From contig NZ_JABEQL010000004.1 of assembly GCF_014174215.1 (NCBI RefSeq), positions 62,001 to 126,000 of the forward strand: 64,000 nucleotides of DNA, written 5' to 3'. Each line of letters starts with the position of its first letter. Within the stretch, counting starts at the first letter, position 1. The notes under the pieces are model-generated. The model saw only the letters and a program-made list of their open reading frames with translations, ran no database searches and had not been told where the DNA came from. Source of the stretch: Gluconacetobacter tumulicola (lineage in GTDB: Bacteria; Pseudomonadota; Alphaproteobacteria; Acetobacterales; Acetobacteraceae). Made by a program: the position numbers and the translations under genes. Shown one piece after another: positions 62,859 to 64,000 of this stretch.

Positions 62859-63926
62859 ATGAATCCCGGCACGCTGTCTTCCCGTCCGGCCCTGCCGCCG
62901 GGGCTGGATGCCCGTTCGGCGGCGATCCTGCGCGAGATCGTCGAACAATATGTCGAAACCGGCGAGCCGGTCGGCTCGCGCACCCTGTCGCGGCGCCTGC
63001 CGCTGCCGCTCTCGCCCGCCACCATCCGCAATGTGATGGCGGACCTGACCGAGGCCGGTCTGCTGTTCTCGCCCCACGCGTCGGCGGGCCGGCTGCCGAC
63101 GGAAAAGGGGGTGCGGCTGTTCGTCGATGGCCTGCTGCAATTCGGCAGCCTGAGCGAGGATGAGCGCGAGACCATCACCAACTCGCTGGAGATGCGCGGG
63201 CGCTCGTTGCAGGACACGCTGGCCGAGGCGTCGTCGATGCTGTCGGGCCTGTCCTCGGCCGCCGGGCTGGTGCTGGCGCCCAAGGGCGACGGGGCGGTGA
63301 AGCATATCGAATTCGTGGCCCTGGGCCCCCGGCGCGCCCTGGTGATCCTGGTGGGCGCGGACGGGCAGGTGGAAAACCGGGTGATCGAGATCCCGATCGG
63401 CCTGCCGCCCTCGGCGCTGGTCGAGGCGGGGAACTACCTCAACGCCCAGCTGGCGGGCCGTTCGCTGGAGGATCTGCGCGCGCATGTCAGCGCGGATATG
63501 AGTGCCAATCGCAGCGAGCTGCACCATCTGACGGCCGAGATCGTGGCCAGCGGGCTGGCGACGTGGAGCGATGTGGACCGTGGCGGCACGCTGTTCGTGC
63601 GCGGCCAGGCGCGCCTGCTGGCCGACGTGACGGAGATCGAGCGCCTGTCCACCATTCAGATGCTGTTCGAGCGGCTGGAAACGCAGGAGACGATGCTGCG
63701 CCTGCTGGAACTGGCCCAGGAATCGGACGGCGTACGGATCTTCATCGGGGCCGAAAGTGGCCTGTTCGGCCTGTCCGGCACCTCGGTGGTGGTGGCGCCG
63801 GCGCGGACCGAGAGCAATCGCATCGTAGGCGCGATCGGCGTGATCGGCCCCACGCGGCTCAATTACGGGCGTATCATACCGGTGGTGGACTACACGGCGC
63901 GGGTTATCGGCAGAATGCTCGGCTGA
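62859..63926 (+). CDS. hrcA: Heat-inducible transcription repressor HrcA
   Basis: Repressor of class I heat-shock genes that binds CIRCE sites with help from GroEL. The 355-residue product has a winged-helix N-terminus (AAILREIVEQYVETGEPVGSRTLSR, SPATIRNVMADLTEAGLL, SPHASAGRLPTEKG) and a GAF-like plus dimerisation region ending IVGAIGVIGPTRLNYGRIIPVVDYTARVIGRML, a strong family signature. The ATG at 62859 follows GGAGG by about 11 bases; GTG at 62841 is an alternative. It is divergent from rph. The 74 bases after its stop contain no gene; grpE commonly follows in relatives but is not reached in this window. Confidence 0.97.
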   Translation: MNPGTLSSRPALPPGLDARSAAILREIVEQYVETGEPVGSRTLSRRLPLPLSPATIRNVMADLTEAGLLFSPHASAGRLPTEKGVRLFVDGLLQFGSLSEDERETITNSLEMRGRSLQDTLAEASSMLSGLSSAAGLVLAPKGDGAVKHIEFVALGPRRALVILVGADGQVENRVIEIPIGLPPSALVEAGNYLNAQLAGRSLEDLRAHVSADMSANRSELHHLTAEIVASGLATWSDVDRGGTLFVRGQARLLADVTEIERLSTIQMLFERLETQETMLRLLELAQESDGVRIFIGAESGLFGLSGTSVVVAPARTESNRIVGAIGVIGPTRLNYGRIIPVVDYTARVIGRMLG

Positions 63927-64000
63927 ATCTCCGCCCGGACACGCGCGCTGGTGGCGATCCGGCGCGGGCGTGAAAGGCCGGACGGCCTTGGTGCCGCCAT

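Overview
The window is a 64-kb chromosomal segment of a GC-rich (by eye) alphaproteobacterium. It is most likely an acetic acid bacterium (Acetobacteraceae, Gluconacetobacter-like). Supporting this are the alphaproteobacterial order rimP-nusA-ylxR-infB-rbfA ... truB-rpsO-pnp, the divergent rph-rdgB / hrcA pair, heme A synthase of the CtaA/Cox15 type, a periplasmic trehalase, large TonB receptors with sparse plugs, and an alpha-amino acid ester hydrolase of the type characterised from Acetobacter and Xanthomonas. No rRNA, tRNA, CRISPR, transposase or integrase was seen. Species assignment is inference.

Layout. 1-4054: end of pdxJ, then a marR-emrB-type drug efflux unit divergent from a FUSC membrane protein, with a near-perfect palindrome in the shared promoter. 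4080-6592: a DUF1800-DUF1501 pair. 6695-9475: a lipid acyltransferase and a cytochrome P450. 9829-18121: an accessory-looking cluster of TonB receptor, alpha-amino acid ester hydrolase, a redoxin/2-oxoglutarate oxygenase fusion and a second TonB receptor. 18179-28645: tldD with a small membrane gene, trehalase, ctaA, a TVP38-type protein, a Bcr/CflA exporter, apt and a large FUSC/AaeB-like protein. 28809-31049: aroQ-accB-accC operon. 31363-34986: rlpA, a YihY protein, an ornithine/diaminopimelate-type decarboxylase and a small unknown gene. 34987-37646: acyltransferase and ccmAB. 37775-42790: aconitase and a two-gene amino-acid ABC transporter with a fused binding protein-permease. 43023-46921: LysR regulator and a three-gene operon around a membrane-anchored Clp-like AAA+ ATPase. 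47099-57978: the translation and RNA-processing block. 58091-63926: nitronate monooxygenase-like protein, a glycosyltransferase, rph-rdgB and hrcA.

Between genes there are two families of dispersed palindromic elements. Family A is about 115 bp and made of four GC-rich hairpins, with two full and two partial copies. Family B is a T/A-rich hairpin mosaic with four copies. Both sit mostly at 3' ends of genes, and two coding sequences appear to run into or start inside them. Strong intrinsic terminators follow the PLP decarboxylase, acnA and the second TonB receptor. A further terminator-like hairpin sits in the rimP leader, and a long perfect inverted repeat sits in the pnp leader.

The best candidates for something undescribed are the membrane-AAA+ operon (44005-46921) and the TonB-hydrolase-oxygenase cluster (9829-18121). 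Everything else is recognisable core or ordinary accessory metabolism.
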